From Parus major (taxonomy: Eukaryota; Chordata; Aves; Passeriformes; Paridae), in assembly GCF_001522545.3 (NCBI RefSeq), contig NC_031773.1:18362302-18426301 (forward strand): a stretch of DNA of 64,000 nt, written 5' to 3'. This document shows, in pieces, positions 62,001 to 64,000 of this stretch. Position numbers and translations under genes: made by a program. Under the pieces are notes generated by a model that saw only the letters and a program-made list of their open reading frames with translations, was not told the DNA's origin and made no database searches. Every line of letters begins with the position of its first letter. Position 1 is the first letter of the stretch.

Positions 62001-64000
62001 GCCTCCCACTCATCCTGGCGTTGTGCCCCATGAAGAAGAAGACAAGATAGTGTATAACAGGGATGAAGGTGAGAAGCAGCCAGGTAGGCAAAATGTATAT
62101 ATTGGGTGCAGAGCAGCACATCTGTGATTACTTTCCACTCATTTTGCCATTTTACCTGGAGTTTCTGAGTGAGGAGAAGCTGTGAGTCAGGAATGTGAAT
62201 CACACCCAGGCTGGCCAACTTCACTTCCCCCTTCCCTCCCCTGCCTCACAGCCTTTGTCCCCTCAAGTCCCTCTTGAGCTGTCAAGAGCTCCCCTGTCCC
62301 ACCTCCTGTCACCCCTACCTCAGTTTCTGCAGCTCCAGGTCATTCTTCATCCTTTATGGGCTTCCTTCTGCAGGCTCCATATACAGCTTTTCCTTCTGAG
62401 TGCATCTCCTCACCTGTGCCCATAGATGACTCAAAGCACATTCTCCCCTTCCTTTATCTAGTCATCCTATCTCTGGGCATACTTTTTGCTTTTCATCCTT
62501 TCTATTTCCAAACACATCCTGTCAGGGAGTCTGTTATGACAAAACTGTTCATCAAGCACAAATCCAGCTTCTGAATGCATATAAGCAATGTAAACAAAGC
62601 TTGGAAATCTCTGCAGTGTGTGATCAGACCCTAGAACCTCTGAAACATATGAGAATAGTGGCTATCAACCCAAAGGCAAGAGTTTTTTTAGTCTATTTTC
62701 TATGACATGAAAAGGCAAAAAACCTTAGAGCACTCATGTGGAGACAGAAATGGAGAACACAATCTCATCCACAGCTGATTTTGAGAACTGACTTTTAGAA
62801 GTTAGATAGGAACTTATATAGCTTTAAAAGAGGATAGTTTAGGTTTCATTCTTTAGAATGTAGTCAATGACAGAAAATATAATATCTGACAAATTTCACC
62901 TATTAAAAAAAGTAGTCTATAGAAATTATCATCTGTTTCTCAGTAGACAAGATGTCCTGGTTTTACTGTATCAGCTATATACTAAGCCATTTAGATCTAT
63001 ATGAGATGGAGAATTAATCTGTCTGATGGTTCCTAAAAAATAATAATTTCTAGAGTGCTTGTGAACCCAATACCAGAATTGACCCTTGTTCATAAAGTTT
63101 TTCAAAAATGGCACTTAGTGCCAATTGAAAGGGCTTATTCCTGCAAAATATGAGTCAGTGATACTGGCAATGGCTTGAAGTGGTGGAAACCCAGCAGGAG
63201 GATGGGAGGAATAGCTCCCATCATTGCTACTGGACTTGTTCACTTGTTCTCTTGTTCACAGCAGCTTTACATGTTTGCACTACAGACTTTTCTGGATAAG
63301 ACAGAGAAATTGTATTCTTAGTCCAGGAAAGACATTTCTGTGTACAATAAAGAAACTTACAGGGGATATAAGATAAATTCACCATTTTTTAAAGCAAGCT
63401 ATTACAGGATATGAGTAAAGGGAACTTTTCACACTCAGTTGAAGCAAGTACATTTCCTTCTGTTTGTTAAGCACAGGCGTGTTAGACTTCAGGTTGAAGT
63501 CTAAGGACAGCTAAGGACCTAACCAGCAAACTGTTTGCACTCCCATAGAGCTGGGCTGCTTCCCTTCTGCTGGCTCACATAGGCCTGATTTTGTAGTCCC
63601 AGAAGTGAAATAAGCAGTAAAATAACTCTACAAAAGAAGTCATAATTTCTCTTCCCATTTATTTCTTCGAAGTAGCTTATCAGAAGTCTGAAAAAGAGAC
63701 AGCTCAGGAACTCAGCCTGCAGAGCAGGACTAGTTCTGCTGTGGCTGTTGTTACAGCTTGATGAATACACAGCTACTCTAATGAGAGCTGTGCCAATTCA
63801 AGCATGGCACTCAACTGTAACTTGCTGATATCAAGGAAATGTATTTAGGTTGAGTTGCATTACTGCAAATAAAGAATACTGCAGCAACACCAGGCTGGTT
63901 TCCCACACCAGACCACATGTCAGCATAGAAAGAAAATAAGCCCATTAATAAGTGGAACAAAATTGGTTTAATTTATGTGTTAACTTTAAAAGTTAGTTTC
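56074..64000. other. Unique non-coding sequence with one long open frame
   Basis: No recognised gene. The longest open frame in the window, 210 codons, lies at 56074-56706 on the plus strand (see findings). A near-tandem 15-base duplication (cacttccctttggac / cacttccccttggag) is at 57262-57291. An A12 run lies near 57799, a pyrimidine-rich stretch at about 62219-62345, and a minus-strand open frame of 94 codons with hydrophobic segments at 61837-62121. The sequence ends in ordinary AT-rich DNA with no boundary. Confidence 0.5.

Overview
This is vertebrate nuclear DNA, almost certainly from a bird and most likely a passerine. The evidence is five CR1 LINE fragments with avian-type 3' ends, plus one tRNA-Ile-derived SINE with a CR1-like tail (20777-20914) that matches the TguSINE1 type known from songbirds. 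The sequence is AT-rich and full of stop codons in all frames, with none of the dense gene layout of a microbial replicon.

Layout. 1-17.5 kb: AT-rich unique sequence with short tandem repeats, a G-quadruplex-type G run (1593-1619), a perfect 40-bp palindrome (3623-3662), a 28-bp sequence present twice 1.25 kb apart, an (ATTGA)n tract and a long (TA)n tract. 17.6-18.6 kb: the largest CR1 copy, on the minus strand, with a broken reverse transcriptase. 20.8 kb: the SINE. 23.8-24.1 kb: a GC-richer, CpG-poor block. 26.8-27.0 kb: a CR1 3' end. 28.6 kb: a 33-bp tandem duplication built from palindromes. 28.7-41.9 kb: unremarkable unique sequence. 42.0-42.5 kb: a diverged minus-strand CR1. 42.96-43.57 kb: the only CpG island in the window, the best candidate for a promoter. 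50.0-50.6 kb: a plus-strand CR1. 51.5 kb: a small CR1 remnant. The rest to 64 kb is unique AT-rich sequence with a few homopolymer tracts.

I recognise no protein-coding host gene, tRNA, rRNA or other RNA gene. The longest open frame is 210 codons (56074-56706) and resembles no family I know; the only recognisable coding matter is decayed CR1 reverse transcriptase. The window is best read as intergenic sequence or a very large intron, with one CpG island that may start a transcript whose exons I cannot identify. I found no support for a novel multi-gene system. The observations worth following are the orphan CpG island, the palindrome and palindromic duplication, the dispersed 28-bp repeat, and a few unexplained open frames.
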